64,000 nt of DNA, taken from assembly GCF_029784155.1 (NCBI RefSeq), contig NC_073692.1, positions 19,594,126 to 19,658,125 of the forward strand. Direction: 5' to 3'. Positions within the stretch are counted from its first letter, which is position 1, and each line of letters begins with the position of its first letter. Under the pieces are notes generated by a model. It ran no database searches. It saw only the letters and a list, made by a program, of their open reading frames with translations, and was not told where the DNA came from. Shown here piece by piece: positions 1 through 10,836 of the stretch. The DNA comes from Uranotaenia lowii. Taxonomy: Eukaryota > Arthropoda > Insecta > Diptera > Culicidae. The translations under genes and the position numbers were made by a program.

Positions 1-1395
1 GAGTACCATGGCTCGTCGTGATAAAGGCATTCTTGATTCCACACCACTGTTCTTCGACTGTTCCGTCTGTCGGCAGCTCCGAGGCTCGGGATTCTAGCTG
101 TTCAACGTATGCCCTTTTCACCTCTGGATTCTCCAACCGGCGGACGTCGTATCGACACCCGACTTTCTCCTCGCGCCGTTGGACACGCGCAACTCTCAGT
201 CGTATCTCGCCAAGGACGAGGTGATGGTCAGATGCAATGTCTGCGCTTCGTTTGTTGCGGACATCAAGAAGGCTCCTTCTCCATTTTCGGCTGATGCAGA
301 TGTGGTCAATTTGATTTTCTGTTCGGCCATCTCGGGATACCCAAGTGACCTTATGTGCTGGTCGATGGGGGAAGAGCGATCCGCCGATCACCATGTTGTT
401 GTTTCCACAAAATTCTACAAACAGTTCTCCGTTTTCGCTCATCTGTCCTAGGCCATGGCGTCCCATGATGCGCTCAAGGTCCTGATTGTCGGAGCCAATC
501 TTTGCGTTGAAGTCGCCCAAATGGATTTGAATGTCACCCTTCGGAATTCTCTCAACCACGCTGTTCAGTTGACTGTAAAACTGCTCTTTCTCCTGCAAGT
601 CGGCAACGTCAGTTGGCGCATAACACTGGACCATTGTAAGGTTTCTAACCCGTGTTCTGAATCTGGCTACGGTTATTCTTTCGTTTATCGGTTCCCATCT
701 AATGAGGGCCGCGTAGGCCTGCGGGCTTAACAGGAAACCAACTCCTCGTTCCCGAGTAGCATGTTCTCCTCGTATGCCAGAGTAAAGCAGGACTTGCCCG
801 GATTGTGTCTTGTGTTCTCCAGTATTAGGCCAACGGACTTCGCTCAATCCCAGAATTTCAAGCTTGAGGCGGCTAGCCTCTCTAGCAAGTTGTTCCAGTT
901 TGCCTTGTTGGGCAAGGGTTAAAACATTCCAAGTTCCAATTCGTGTCCGTGTTTTCATGCTAAAAGTCGTCGCCAAAGTTCCAGGTCGGTCATTTCTTTC
1001 GGATTCCGTAACAATTTCAAATCGGGAGCAGTAGGTTGTTAGCCTAAAGTCCCTATCCCGCGATGGGGCTGCCATCTTGGACTTAGCTGGCGGGAGCCGC
1101 ATTTCATAAATTCAGCCGCTTGCTGCAAGACAGACGCTGTTTGAGCCGCCCCTGACCTGGAGAACAGACGCTCGGTTGTTGTTGCACGCCGCCCCTGACC
1201 TGGGGAACAGACGCGTGCGGCCACCTTCTCAGTCTGCATGCGACCAAAGCATCCACCGGGGTTGAGTACCCGATCTCCGCTTAGGTTACTCGCACCCCAG
1301 CCGGCACCGCGGGGAGGTAGAGATAGGAGTTGTGAATAAGAGGTGATATGACCACTATGGGGTCTCGTGTTGCACATTATCCACCGTTTACCAGC
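1..1395 (-). mobile_element. RTE-like non-LTR retrotransposon, 5' part, cut by the left window edge
   Basis: The reverse complement of the first ~960 bases matches, without indels, the first third of the element at 27181-30052. Upstream of its ATG (minus strand, 958) lies a GC-rich leader to about 1395. This leader carries a direct repeat built on CCCCTGACCTGG at about 1147-1171 and 1191-1215. The leader stops where the next repeat family begins. This copy keeps the 5' end that the 27-kb copy has lost; its 3' part lies outside the window. Clade assignment (RTE-like, one ORF of about 1,000 codons with endonuclease then reverse transcriptase) is inferred from the 27-kb copy. Confidence 0.85.
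2..958 (-). CDS. retrotransposon endonuclease domain (partial, open at left edge)
   Basis: Reading from the ATG at 958 down to base 2 gives 319 codons with no stop. The protein starts MKTRTRIGTWNVLTLAQQGK; TWNV is the N-terminal signature of apurinic-endonuclease-like (EEP) domains. It then continues as the same protein encoded at 27.2 kb, including the GDFNAK metal-binding motif and the SDH motif. The domain nicks target DNA to prime reverse transcription. The reverse transcriptase part would lie left of the window. Because the frame is uninterrupted, this copy is young or conserved, but whether the full ORF is intact cannot be judged. Confidence 0.85.
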   Translation of the reverse strand, partial: MKTRTRIGTWNVLTLAQQGKLEQLAREASRLKLEILGLSEVRWPNTGEHKTQSGQVLLYSGIRGEHATRERGVGFLLSPQAYAALIRWEPINERITVARFRTRVRNLTMVQCYAPTDVADLQEKEQFYSQLNSVVERIPKGDIQIHLGDFNAKIGSDNQDLERIMGRHGLGQMSENGELFVEFCGNNNMVIGGSLFPHRPAHKVTWVSRDGRTENQIDHICISRKWRRSLLDVRNKRSADIASDHHLVLGEIRLRVARVQRREEKVGCRYDVRRLENPEVKRAYVEQLESRASELPTDGTVEEQWCGIKNAFITTSHGT

Positions 1396-2145
1396 CAAAA
1401 TAAAAATCGTATGGAGCCTCACTTCTCCATTTCTATCTTTTCAATGGGAGGAGGAAGAAGTCTAGAATAATTATAGAGATATTTCTCGTACTCAAATACT
1501 ATGCTCAATTTTCTTAAACACAGGAAGAAGGTTGTACAGAAACCTTCCTCCTTCTTCCTATTTCCTCACTGGAAAAAAAGAGGAATACCAAATATTCAGG
1601 GAAACATTTTTCGTACCCTTATATCATCCCATGCCAATTTTGGTTCCATTTGCTCGATTTGTTCTTCAGTTATACAAAAAATTATATGGAAGCCCCCCTC
1701 CCCTCTCCTATTGCCCATTGGGATGAGGGAGGGGCTCAAATAATCATTAGAAAATACCCTCGCATGCCAAATTTGATTCCATTTGCTTAATTAGTTTTGG
1801 AGTTGCGTAAAAAATTATAAAAGAGGCCCCTTCCCTCTTTCTATCTCCCTACTGGGAAGAGGAAGGGGTCCCAAATAATCAAAGGGATACATTTTGTATC
1901 CAAATACCCTCCTATGCCAAGTTTGGTACCATTTGCTTGATCTGTTCTCGAGTTAAGCAAACATTTGTCTTTTGTATGGAAGACCCCCTTCTCCTTTCCT
2001 GTTTTTGGGAAGGGTCTCAAACCATCATAGGAACATTCTCAAGCCTTAAATACCCCCACCTGCCAAGTTTCACGTAAATCGGTTCAGTAGTTTCCGAGTC
2101 TGTAGGGAACAGACAGACACAATTCCCTTTTATATAGATTTAAGT
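1395..2145 (+). repeat. Minisatellite-bearing element, family 1, 5'-truncated (copy A)
   Basis: About four diverged units of about 145-150 bp are present. Each contains a pyrimidine-rich stretch (CCCTTCC..TATCTCCC), then CAAATACCC..CATGCCAA, then TTTGGTTCCATTTGCTTGAT. Unit landmarks are near 1625, 1765, 1912 and 2055. The array ends in TCGGTTCAGTAGTTTCCGAG, a run of ACAGACAGACAC and TTTATATAGAT. The same unit and ending recur at 44.0-47.4 kb. The left side is cut by the retrotransposon leader. No coding capacity is visible. Confidence 0.75.
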
Positions 2146-2214
2146 ACTTTAAAAATCAAAAGAAAAGTTAATCGATGGAGCCTTGAGTGTAAAATTTAAC
2201 GCCTTTTCGCTTGA

Positions 2215-2525
2215 TGCCCTCAATCAAAGTCTTTACAGTGTCATTCGATACCAGTTTTTCAGTTATTTTTTCATTTTCTTAACATGTCCTTCTCGTCCTT
2301 CTTGACTGTCTTCTTGCTTATTACTTAAATTTGTCGTCCACATCGAACTTGCTCTTGCCGGTGAAAAACTCCAACCTCGGAATTTGCTTGAAATTGGCTT
2401 TTCTATACGTTACGTCGCCCATCACACAACAGCAAAATTTTGTCAGCATCTTCTCGTAGAGCTTCCGTGTCCGAGTTTTAGCCGTCGATTATTGCCGCTC
2501 ATTGCGGTTTGGGAAGTGTGAAAAT
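2215..2525 (-). pseudogene. Decayed mariner-type (DD37E family) transposase fragment
   Basis: The minus strand retains the stretch before and just after the first catalytic aspartate. Frames interrupted by substitutions give pieces corresponding to TAKTR, YEKMLTK, the degraded DETY region and QIPRLEFFTGKS. These parallel the fragment at 7.9-8.7 kb and the intact protein at 36.8 kb (DDETYVKADFGQIPG). Only about 100 codons remain, with no TIRs found. It is a fossil. Confidence 0.6.
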
Positions 2526-2807
2526 TTTAAAATTGATCAGTTTTGAGTAAAATCGATCATTGATATCTGCTAAACTAATAAACCCACATGAAAAAATTTA
2601 TTTTCAGAAATACAATGCTTGAAAATAAGTGATTTCAACATTTTTTTCAAAAATTTTAATATATAAGATTACAATTATTTCTGACATCACCCAAGAAAGT
2701 CTTTGAGTGTTTGATGTTGGAGATTTAAACTCGTTTAACAATTTGTTAAAGACTGATAAACGATTTGATTTATGCTTAAAGAATTATCTAAAATTCGGTT
2801 TGCTTAA

Positions 2808-3264
2808 TGTATGTTGTATGTTGGTAATCCACCATGGGTGCACGGATTCACCGCAGTTTCTGCCAAAGTATGGGTTCACATACATTCCTTAGATTATTAG
2901 GTTCGACAAATCTCCAATGCAGCGCGCCACCATACCCGGACCCCATGGCTTCGTATGAACTGTTATGTGGTGAATGTATTTTGCGTGTGTTGATGTAGGT
3001 ATATTTTGGAAGAACGAATCAATCAGGTGGGCTAGTTTACTTACAGGTATTCCGGCATCCGTGTATATACCTGGCCAGCTGGCAACTGATTGAACATTCC
3101 AATTATATAGTCAGTTATATAATGAAACACATCTTACCTGTCGGCCCGCTTATGGGATTCGAACCCAAAAGTTTTTCTTGCCGATACCGGGAATCGAACC
3201 CAGTACGCCTGGCATACCAAAACCAGACTCGCGCCAGCCTATCCACTAGACCACATCGGCGCTC
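2808..3264 (-). mobile_element. tRNA-derived SINE with 24-bp target-site duplication
   Basis: The minus-strand head (3183-3262) is tRNA-like: acceptor halves GCCGATG and TATCGGC pair, an A-box-like GTGGTCTAGTGGATAG follows, and a B box GGTTCGATTCC lies in a T-arm. The anticodon loop is too long (about 10 nt) and the D to anticodon spacing is wrong, so it is not a working tRNA. A second B-box-like GGTTCGAATCC follows. The body runs to a short ACATACA-type tail at 2808. The element is flanked by an exact 24-bp direct repeat (2784-2807 and 3265-3288, starting TTATCTAAAATTCGG). A decayed copy of the body is at 38.04-38.35 kb. Confidence 0.9.
3183..3262 (-). other. tRNA-like SINE head (pol III promoter)
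   Basis: Contains A-box and B-box-like sequences and a 7-bp acceptor stem (with one G:T), but a non-canonical anticodon arm. This is the presumed internal RNA polymerase III promoter of the SINE at 2808-3264, not a functional tRNA gene. Confidence 0.7.
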
Positions 3265-3523
3265 TTATCTAAAATTCGGTTTGCTTAAACATCAAAAAAA
3301 AATTTTTGGTTTGTTTTTTTTTGCAGAATTGGAAAAAATTAACATAAAGTAAACTTCTATAACTTTTTTTAAGAATTCAACATTACTCGTGGTATTCGGA
3401 AAAGTTAATTATAGAGTTAAAACCTTTATTTCCTAAACATTTGTGATTTCATTATTCCATAGTTTTGCCAAAAAACTGATCAAATTTGTTTCTCACATTT
3501 TTATCAATTTTCAGTTATCTATA

Positions 3524-4654
3524 CACTGAAAGAAAAATCATGGTATTCCAAAATGAATAAAAATGTTTAATTTTACCATACGTTAATATTGTCGAGATAA
3601 ATAAAGTTTTAGTTATTTTGACGACTTTTCGGTTGATTTTACCATGCGGGGCAGAAAAAAATATGGTAAACCTTAATGAAAAAAGAGGTTTAACTTTACC
3701 ATGCGCAAAATTTGTTGATAAATATGAAGTTTCGGTTATTTTGACGATCTTTTGGTTAATGTTACCATGCGGGTCAAAAGAAAATATGGTAAACCTACAT
3801 AAAAAGAGGCTTAATTTTACCATGCGGAACGTTTTGTGCATTCGAATATAAAATTTTGGTTATCGTCACAATACTGTGGTACATTTTACCATGGTTGTCG
3901 TTAGCCAAAGTACTTTCAATTAGTTGTGTCATCTTGCACTTTGTTGACTCCTTGCCATTGAAATGGCTTTGGATTTTAATTTTTTGTTGAAACATTGGAA
4001 ACAATATTGATTTAGTGCTATGTGCCGCGATCTTAAAGGTAAAGTGTTTTGGTGTGAGATATGTCACAAAAGATACATTGTTTTATTTATCCGCAGAAGG
4101 CCATTACAATCTGGAGTGCAAGCAGAGTCATCAACGGCCGAAAATTTCAACAGTTTATAAAATGTTCAAGAGTAAGTAAATTTAATTAGTATTTCTGCAC
4201 AATATTTATTTTTTTTTACATTTTTAGATGATGATTCGAGAAGACCAAAATAAAATCTTAGGAAAACCGCGGAACACCGGAAACAAAATGTAGAAGGAAC
4301 CTTCATCACGTTTGGTTTTGGCATATAGTTCCTGATACAGTGTTAATGACAAAAATGATGACAAAAATATTTTATGTGAAAAAAAATAACAGTGATGAAT
4401 AAATAAACCAGCATTTTAAAAATTTAAATTATTTCATTGAATGCATGGATAAATTACCATAGTTTTGTCTTAAATACCATGGCATAGTAAAATTGACCGT
4501 CATTCTACCATAACGCACCATAACACGTTCACATGGTAATTTTAACTAATCTGTTGTTCAAGATAACCAAAAACGTACTCGAAAAAAAACCATCTGTTTT
4601 TATTTTTAAATTTACCCTCGGATATGGTAACGGTTACCATGATTTTTTTCGGTG
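3524..4654 (+). mobile_element. TA-flanked TIR transposon with TTTTACCATG subterminal repeats
   Basis: Terminal inverted repeats are CACTGAAAGAAAAATCATGG (left) and CACCGAAAAAAATCATGGTA (right, reversed). Each is flanked by TA (3522-3523 and 4655-4656). The left half holds five or six copies of a TTTTACCATG(C/G) motif and the right half holds inverted counterparts, a layout typical of subterminal transposase-binding repeats. No transposase ORF is present, so the element is non-autonomous. The TA duplication suggests the IS630-Tc1-mariner group, but that is inference. A candidate spliced micro-ORF lies in the centre (4020-4253). Confidence 0.75.
4020..4253 (+). CDS. Candidate three-exon 39-aa micro-ORF inside a transposon
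   Basis: Exons 4020-4038, 4097-4171 and 4228-4253 join into ATG plus 38 codons and TAA. Both introns (58 and 56 nt) have good signals: AAAG|GTAAAG to CCGCAG, and AGA|GTAAGT to TTTTTAG. The product starts MCRDLKEGHYNLECKQSHQ and ends NDDSRRPK. An AATAAA-like signal overlaps the stop region. I recognise no family. It could be the spliced tail of the transposase of an autonomous relative, a captured host fragment, or chance in AT-rich DNA. There is no expression evidence. Confidence 0.3.
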
Positions 4655-5930
4655 TATATATAAAAAGCAATTTCTGTATGTTTGTTTGTTTGTTTGTTTG
4701 TTTGTTTGTTTGTTTGTCCTCTATAGACTCAGCCGTCTTTAGAGCTAGAGGTCTGAAATTTGGTATGGATGCTCATAAGAACCAGGAAGGATGAAAAATG
4801 TTTTTAGATTTTCGGATGACCCCTTCTGAAGGGGGTCGTCCATAGAAGACAAATATTGTTTTCGCGATATTGACGTTACTTTTCGTCGGATCGTGATGAA
4901 AATTTCCACATGAGTGTTTTGAAAGATAAGCAATCGATTTCAGGTGTCAAATTTTGTGTAAGGGGTCAGCCAAAGGGGTCGTCCATATTAACTGTTCGCT
5001 ATTTTTGCGATATTGTCGTTATTATACATCGAATTCAGATGAAAATTGGTACACGGTAGTTTTGAGTGACGTGCAATCGATTTGAGGTATCAAATTTAGT
5101 GCACGGGGTCGGCAAAAGGGGTCGTCCATATTAAATTTTCAGTATCTTAATGATATTGACGTTTTTATACATCGGATTGGAATGAAAATTTGCACAAAGG
5201 AGTTATTAAGGACAAACAACTGATTTCACTTATCCAAACTAAATCAGGGGTCGACCAAAGGGGTCGTCCATGTTAACTATTTACTGTTGATGCGATAGTG
5301 TCCTTATTATGCATCGGATTCAGACGAAAATTGGTACACGAGAGTTATGAGAGATGAGCAATGGATTTCAGGTATTAAATTCAGTGTAAGGGGCCGGCAA
5401 AGGGGGTCGTCCATATAAACCTTTCAGTATTTTTGTAATACCGTCGTTTTTATACATCGGATTGGGATGAAAATTTGCACACGGTAGTTTTCAAGGATGG
5501 GCAATCGATTTCAGATGTCAAATGTATTGCCAGGGGTCGACGAAAGGGGTCGTCCATATCAAATAATTGTTCACTGTTTTTTGAAATATAGACGTTATTA
5601 TACAATGGATTGCTTTGAAAAGTTGCACACAGGAGTTGTTAGGGAAGGGCAATCGATTTCAGATATCAAAGATTGTAATAGAGCCACCGCAAGGGGTTTA
5701 AGTTTTTGGAATAATTGCGTTGTTATGCAATGATTTAGTCGAAATTTATACACGTAATTTTTTGGCACGGTCAATTGATTTCTGATTTCAAATTAAGTAG
5801 CAGACGACAGACAAAGTGATCGTCCAATATTTTTGCAATTATTACTTAACAATGAATTCATTAGTTCATCTGGAAAATGCTTGGCAATTGACTTTGAAAG
5901 CGAGACGGAGTTCGTATGGGATCAGCTAGT
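4655..5930 (-). repeat. Minisatellite-bearing element, family 2, complete (copy B)
   Basis: Left end TATATATAAAAAGC followed by a (TTTG)n run (4677-4718); right end GTATGGGATCAGCTAGT at 5914-5930. Between them are about eight diverged units of about 145 bp, each with AAAGGGGTCGTCCATATTAA, GCGATATTGACGTTATTAT and GGCAATCGATTTCAGGT; landmarks near 4834, 4971, 5116, 5254, 5400, 5544, 5690 and 5815. Reversed, the element starts ACTAGCTGATCC and ends in a tetranucleotide run plus TTTTTATATATA, the same end architecture as family 1. It abuts the TIR element on its left. No coding capacity is seen. Confidence 0.8.
4677..4718 (+). repeat. (TTTG)n microsatellite
   Basis: Uninterrupted tetranucleotide run of about ten units near the end of the minisatellite element at 4655-5930; it corresponds to the (ACAG)n run at the end of family 1. 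Confidence 0.9.
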
Positions 5931-7899
5931 AAAGTTATAAATAAAGCTGATGGGAAAAAAATCATTGCATATTTTTAATCAGTGCCTCCCAATTACTTAA
6001 TATTAGCTCTTTAATTGTTTGCACCTCAGAAAAAAAGTGAATTTGGTTGCCTTGGTATCCATTAAACAATTTCTGACAGAGTAGCTTCTTGAACCACCTT
6101 AAAATTTCATAACGTGGGAAGCTGCATAGCTGAACGATTGGCTTGTAGCGGAGAGACGTTTGTAAACGACCTACAGACAAGGTCCAGGGAGACAGGCAGG
6201 GCCCGGGGGAAGTCTTCTTTAGCATGGATTCAGTTGAGATAGTTAGAGAGACAATGATGATGTCATGCCAGTCGGCAGTTGTTTTTTTGCATGTTGTGTT
6301 GAGGTGGCAGCGGATCGAAACACGGGAACACTGGGGATTTGTGTCATCCAACAAACCGCACCGATGGGTTTCAAATTGTCACCTTAACTGTTCAATTTTT
6401 ATTACCTGGTGGTGAATGAGAATATATGTACGCAGTAGCGATACATTGCTGATCGTGTACGCGTACATCGTATAGAATTACCCAAGCTATTTGTACTTGC
6501 GACGTAAAAAGTAGGATAACTCATTAGCATTCATGTGCAAATTAAGGTAGTTTTTTGTATACAGGGTTGGGTTCGTAGTCATAGTTTACAAAATAGCTAC
6601 AAGAAAAACATGCATTCGAGAAAAATCAGAAAATCAACATTGAAAACAAGGTGGAAAAGGGAAACGTGAAAATTCGATACAGATGGTCTAATTTTAGATT
6701 ATTTCAATTTGTTCCTCGTTCATTTACTTGGATTGATTTTTCGTTTCACAACAGTAAAGAGGAGGAAAGTTTTTTAAAGGAATTTCCAATGAATAAATAA
6801 ATTAGGAAATCAATGCAAACTGCACCAGACTTACCGATGTTGCTGGCCATCTTTTACTGCTGCGTTTCGATCCACAAATTTTCTAGTTGCGGTTATATGC
6901 TTTCGCTGACTTTTCACTTCCAATTCGGGAGATATACTGCAGTTATGTACTGTTAGGTATAGGTTTGCGACCTCTTTCCGGATCACTGGTTCACACCAAA
7001 AATCGCGCCCGAGACAGACGGTAACTGGTAACTGGTAATAGTTGTGATCGCCGGCACGTTTCAACACTGACTACAAACACGGACCAGCCGTTGAGCCGGT
7101 ATTATAAGAGCATCAGAAGCGCGTTATATTATAAGAGTTATAGGAAGAGCGTGAACTTGAAAACGTTTAGTGAGAAGAGAAACTTGTATTGTGATTTTGC
7201 GAGTATTATTATGTACCGGCATTTTCTGGTGAATTGTGAATGCCGCGGTGTAAGGGTATGAGAAGTGAGAAACTTACGCTATACTTGTGATTTTTGCCAT
7301 AGAAGACTTGAAAAGAGATAGGACATCTTCAACACAAATTCATTACAGAAAACACCAACATTTAATTCTAAAATTTCAAACTTCTGAGATTGATCCACAA
7401 TGTTTTGAGCCTTCTAAGAGTTTGAGTTTTGTTTATAAACCAGTTCTGTTGATAAGTGAAGTCAGTTACACGACGCAATTGGAATTAATAAGAGGTCTAC
7501 ATAAACTTTTGACGGTCGCCATGTAAAAAAAGAATTACGCCTTCTAATGATATTCAACAAATTATGGAAACTTCACCTATACCGAATATGCTCGCTCATG
7601 CTGGAAGGTGTGTCTATTTGCAATTTTTATGAATTTCGTAGCGCTTTTCCATCCAACTAAACGTGAGATTTGTTTCAGATTTACTAAATTAGATCAAGAT
7701 ATTTCAATTGGATAAGTTTTGTATAGAGAAATGCAAATTTCTGCAAAGAACGAAAAACTATATGTTTATAAGTAATCAGAACATTTTAAGACTCAAAGTT
7801 TATAACTCTAATATTTATGAAGCATGTAAGATTGGCTTAGGAAGTGTTGCTAGATTCCTTTGTTATAATTTTTCTATCTTTCTCTCTATTGCTTTTGCT
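5931..7899. other. Non-repeat stretch with candidate minus-strand exon
   Basis: No family-level similarity is recognised here. On the minus strand an ATG at 6848-6850 followed by MASNI precedes a strong donor, ATCG|GTAAGTCTGG, at 6834-6835; the sequence upstream to about 7080 is of higher complexity and could be a 5' UTR exon. A 130-codon minus-strand frame (5962-6354) and a 78-codon frame (6831-7067) are open but unrecognised. A gene may start here and continue left, interrupted by repeats, but no second exon could be linked to it. Confidence 0.2.
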
Positions 7900-8692
7900 G
7901 TGCGGTTCTCAACAAAGTTGTAGTTTCAAAAATATCAGGACACTTTAAGAATAGTGGCTTGATGCCAAATCTTCGTCGTGCTGCTGCAAGAACAGTTAAA
8001 GGCGCTTTTTGTGGCAGATTTGTAGATCTCGTCATTTACCGTGCCCTTTGTCACGAAAGACTCACTCCTCAGTCCGCAAGAGCAGATGGCCTGCCAAACG
8101 AGATATAAAATATATTACCTCAATTTGTCGTCCACATAGAACTAGCTCTTGTCGGTGAAAAACTCCAACCCCGGAATTTGCTTAGAATCGGCTTTTATAT
8201 ACGTTTCGTCGTCCATCACACGGCAGCCATATTTTGTCAGCATCTTCTCGTAGAAGTTCCGTTCCCGAGTTTTAGCCGTTGATTGTTGCCGCTCATCGTG
8301 GTTTGGGGAGTTCTGTACCTTATATGTATGTAGTCCAGCTCTCTTCTTTGCCTTCTGGACGTGGCTCTGCAACATGCCGATCTTTTAGCCAAATCACGGC
8401 TCGAGACGTTGGGATTTGCTTAAATCTTCCGCTTCACCTTTCCCTCCGTTGTTTTGTTCTCCAGACCCGGTTTTCTTCCAGCTCCTGGAACCGCTTCAAC
8501 ATTCTGGAGACATTCATGAATAATCAACATTTTTCCAACTGCCGGTACAACAGGTCAGCAAATTCTAGGTGTTTGGAAAGAATTTGTTCTCTCGAGTCGC
8601 GTTGAATCACCTCCATTTTCGTTGAATCGAAAAACACCACTTCGAGTTTGACAGCATGTGAACAATACACATCAATGAGAAAGTCTGCAAAA
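7900..8692 (-). pseudogene. Decayed DD37E mariner-type transposase
   Basis: Reading minus from about 8620, degraded frames give an N-terminal MEVIQRDSREQILSK-like start, a helix-turn-helix remnant (NVSRMLKRF), KKAKKRAGLHTYKVQNSPN and VMDDETYIKADSKQIPGLEF with the first catalytic D. They then give WQAICSCGLRSESFVTKGTV, which aligns with WQGICSCGQKTTVFLTDKTM of the intact copy at 36.8 kb. Frameshifts and stops are numerous and the C-terminal catalytic residues are lost. This is a different, older subfamily than the 36.8-kb element. Confidence 0.75.
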
Positions 8693-8699
8693 TTTGGTT

Positions 8700-9894
8700 G
8701 GTAAAAAAGTTATGCCCTGTGGAATGTGTCGCAATTATTTCGTGTTCGCCCTTTAGCTGACATGCCTGACTTCATTTTTGCAAGAAAAAAGCGGCTCACC
8801 GAAGAAATTAACAACATACGGTGGTCAAATCGTGCGCAAAAAATTGTAACCGCTAGCGGAGAGATATTTTGAAAAATTACGTAAAGGACTGCAAAGCGAA
8901 CTCTTTAGCGAGCACCTGGCAGGTTTCCAGCCAGAAACTTTTCGTTGACAAGTCTTGCCTGGATTATCCGGAGATGAACAAAGAGAAAAATTTCAAAAAT
9001 ATGATGTCTAGCACTTCAGGTGGCTGACGATTTGTGAAAGCTGCAAATCAGTCAGAGTGACATAACTATTGACACAATGAATGGCTAAATAAACAAAGTA
9101 GGTTGCCTCCAAATGCGACCTTTTTCCCTAAATAACACTTTCATAGATCATACAAAGTTAATCCTGTCTTTTTGTTGGATCTGTAATAGGGCGTTTGCAC
9201 AGTACATTAGTATAAGTAAGCCGTTGGGCAAACAAATGTGACAGCCCCATGTTAAATGAATACAAATCGACTGAAAAAATATATTTTTTGAAGAATTAAT
9301 GAGAACTATTGAAAAGTTTCTTATGTACAACACATTTTTCGAAAGCTAGATCATTTATTGACTTGTTTGTGATTTTTTCTAATTTTGAGTGAAGTTCTTT
9401 AACAAAAATGAAGACTTTGTACAGGATATGAGCGTTTTTAGTGAAAGCAGGACAAATATTGCTCAAGTTTAGTAATCAATTTCGTAACGGAAACTCTTAA
9501 CATCATCTTCCTGGATCTAAATTTTATATGATAGACCCAAAAACGTGAACAAAGGATCAGGGGGAACCGTTTAATGTGCTTTACAATGATGGTTGGCTTG
9601 TTGTTTCATTTTTTGTTTTGCTTGGTTTCCCACTGATATCCAACAAAATAATCGCAGAATCGTTTCCACTTGTTAGCAAATGATCCGAAATATACTTTTT
9701 GGATGTTTTTTAGAGAAATTAAGCATTCATTTAAGGGAAAACCAACATTTTGGTTGAATTTTGCTTTTTTTCGCATATTAAAACACCTAATGTGTGCCCA
9801 ACAGACCTCTTGTATGTGTGTGTGTAGCAAACGCCCTATGGTGCCATTACTCGAAAACAGGGGTGAAGTGATTAAAAGTTAAATATGTTGTTCT
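8700..9894. other. Intergenic stretch, one coding-like fossil
   Basis: At about 8860-9005 (+) a broken frame reading KLRKGLQSELFSEHLAGFQ then a stop and LPGLSGDEQREKF looks like decayed coding sequence that I cannot place. The rest is AT-rich with no recognised gene, TIR or tRNA feature. Confidence 0.2.
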
Positions 9895-10210
9895 TGTGTC
9901 GAAAGAGGACAATCTGCTAAAATTTTCATAATTTCGATCAAATTAAAAGTTTTGAGTAGTTTTGAAAGTCAAGCTTTATAAAACAAAAAAAGGACATGGC
10001 GCTCAAAAATTGAAGTCGATGAACTTCATCATTAGACGCTTTCTCAAAAACCACTTGACAGAACGTCACAAAAATTTATACATGTGAACATTAAATAACT
10101 TGGTAGTTTCACTGAAAATTTTAGCAATTTTCATTCATGCATTCAAAAGTTATTCACGAAACAAAGTGTTGCATTTTTTCGAATTAACTCCTTACAGTGA
10201 CTGGCAAAAA
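9895..10210 (+). repeat. Dispersed unclassified repeat, copy 1
   Basis: Shares an ordered set of blocks with 30640-30990 (inverted) and 31985-32180 (direct): GACAATC..TAAAATT, AAAGTCAAGCTT, CTTTCTCAAAAACCACTTGA, ACATGTGAACATT, then CATGCATTCAAAAGTTATTC and AAAGTGTTGCATTTTTTCGA. No ORF, TIR or tail was identified. Confidence 0.55.
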
Positions 10211-10604
10211 AAACCACTCTGCAAACTCGTATGGTTTTCTCGAGGGTTTTATCGTTTATTTTTCAGAATAAAATCAACGGGGCTTATCCTGCGACGAGTG
10301 ACGTGACTTACGAAATTTCATATCGGTTCACTGGCTTAAATAGCCTCTCTAGCCTCGAAATTCTTGTTCGGATGAGCTGTTATTGGTCTTCAGAGCTCAT
10401 CGATACACACATTTCTTTTTTGAAAATTTTCTGGAGTCAGGGCGAAGAAGTGACATTCTGTGAGTCACGTTACTCGAGTCGCTGAATAAGCCCCAATACC
10501 ACGTGAACTTATAAAAAATGTACACCATTCCCTTTTAGAATCCTTGGTTTGTATTTAAGGAAATCAGAAAAAAACGATGCTTTTATTTAATATGTACTTT
10601 CTGT

Positions 10605-10836
10605 ATGAAATTAAGTTGCGGCTTTATCGGTGAGGGTTAAAGAGTTGAAATGAAAGACGTACTACTTCTTCAATACAGTTAATTGGTGCGGGAAAAAGAA
10701 TTTAGTATGTGGTTAAGCTTCTATATTTCAAATGCTCTTCGCTCTTTTCACCACCTTAGAATTTTCTTCTGATTTTCTATCCGTCTTTCATTTCAACTCT
10801 TCAACCCTTACCGATAAAGTCGCAACTTAATTTCAT
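10605..10836. repeat. Inverted-repeat element (MITE-like)
   Basis: Arms of about 50 bp (ATGAAATTAAGTTGCGGCTT at 10605 and its reverse complement ending near 10836) enclose about 125 bp. A 14-bp direct repeat AATATGTACTTTCT lies outside, at about 10589-10602 and 10868-10881; it may be a target duplication or chance. No coding sequence. Confidence 0.55.

Noticed and set aside
1039..1422. 127-codon minus ORF upstream of the retrotransposon
   Set aside because: It lies in the GC-rich leader, overlaps its direct repeats and crosses into the next repeat family; there is no recognisable domain.
3183..3262. Functional tRNA gene on the minus strand
   Set aside because: The acceptor and T arms are good, but the anticodon loop has about 10 nt and the D to anticodon spacing is abnormal; it is the head of a SINE with target duplications.
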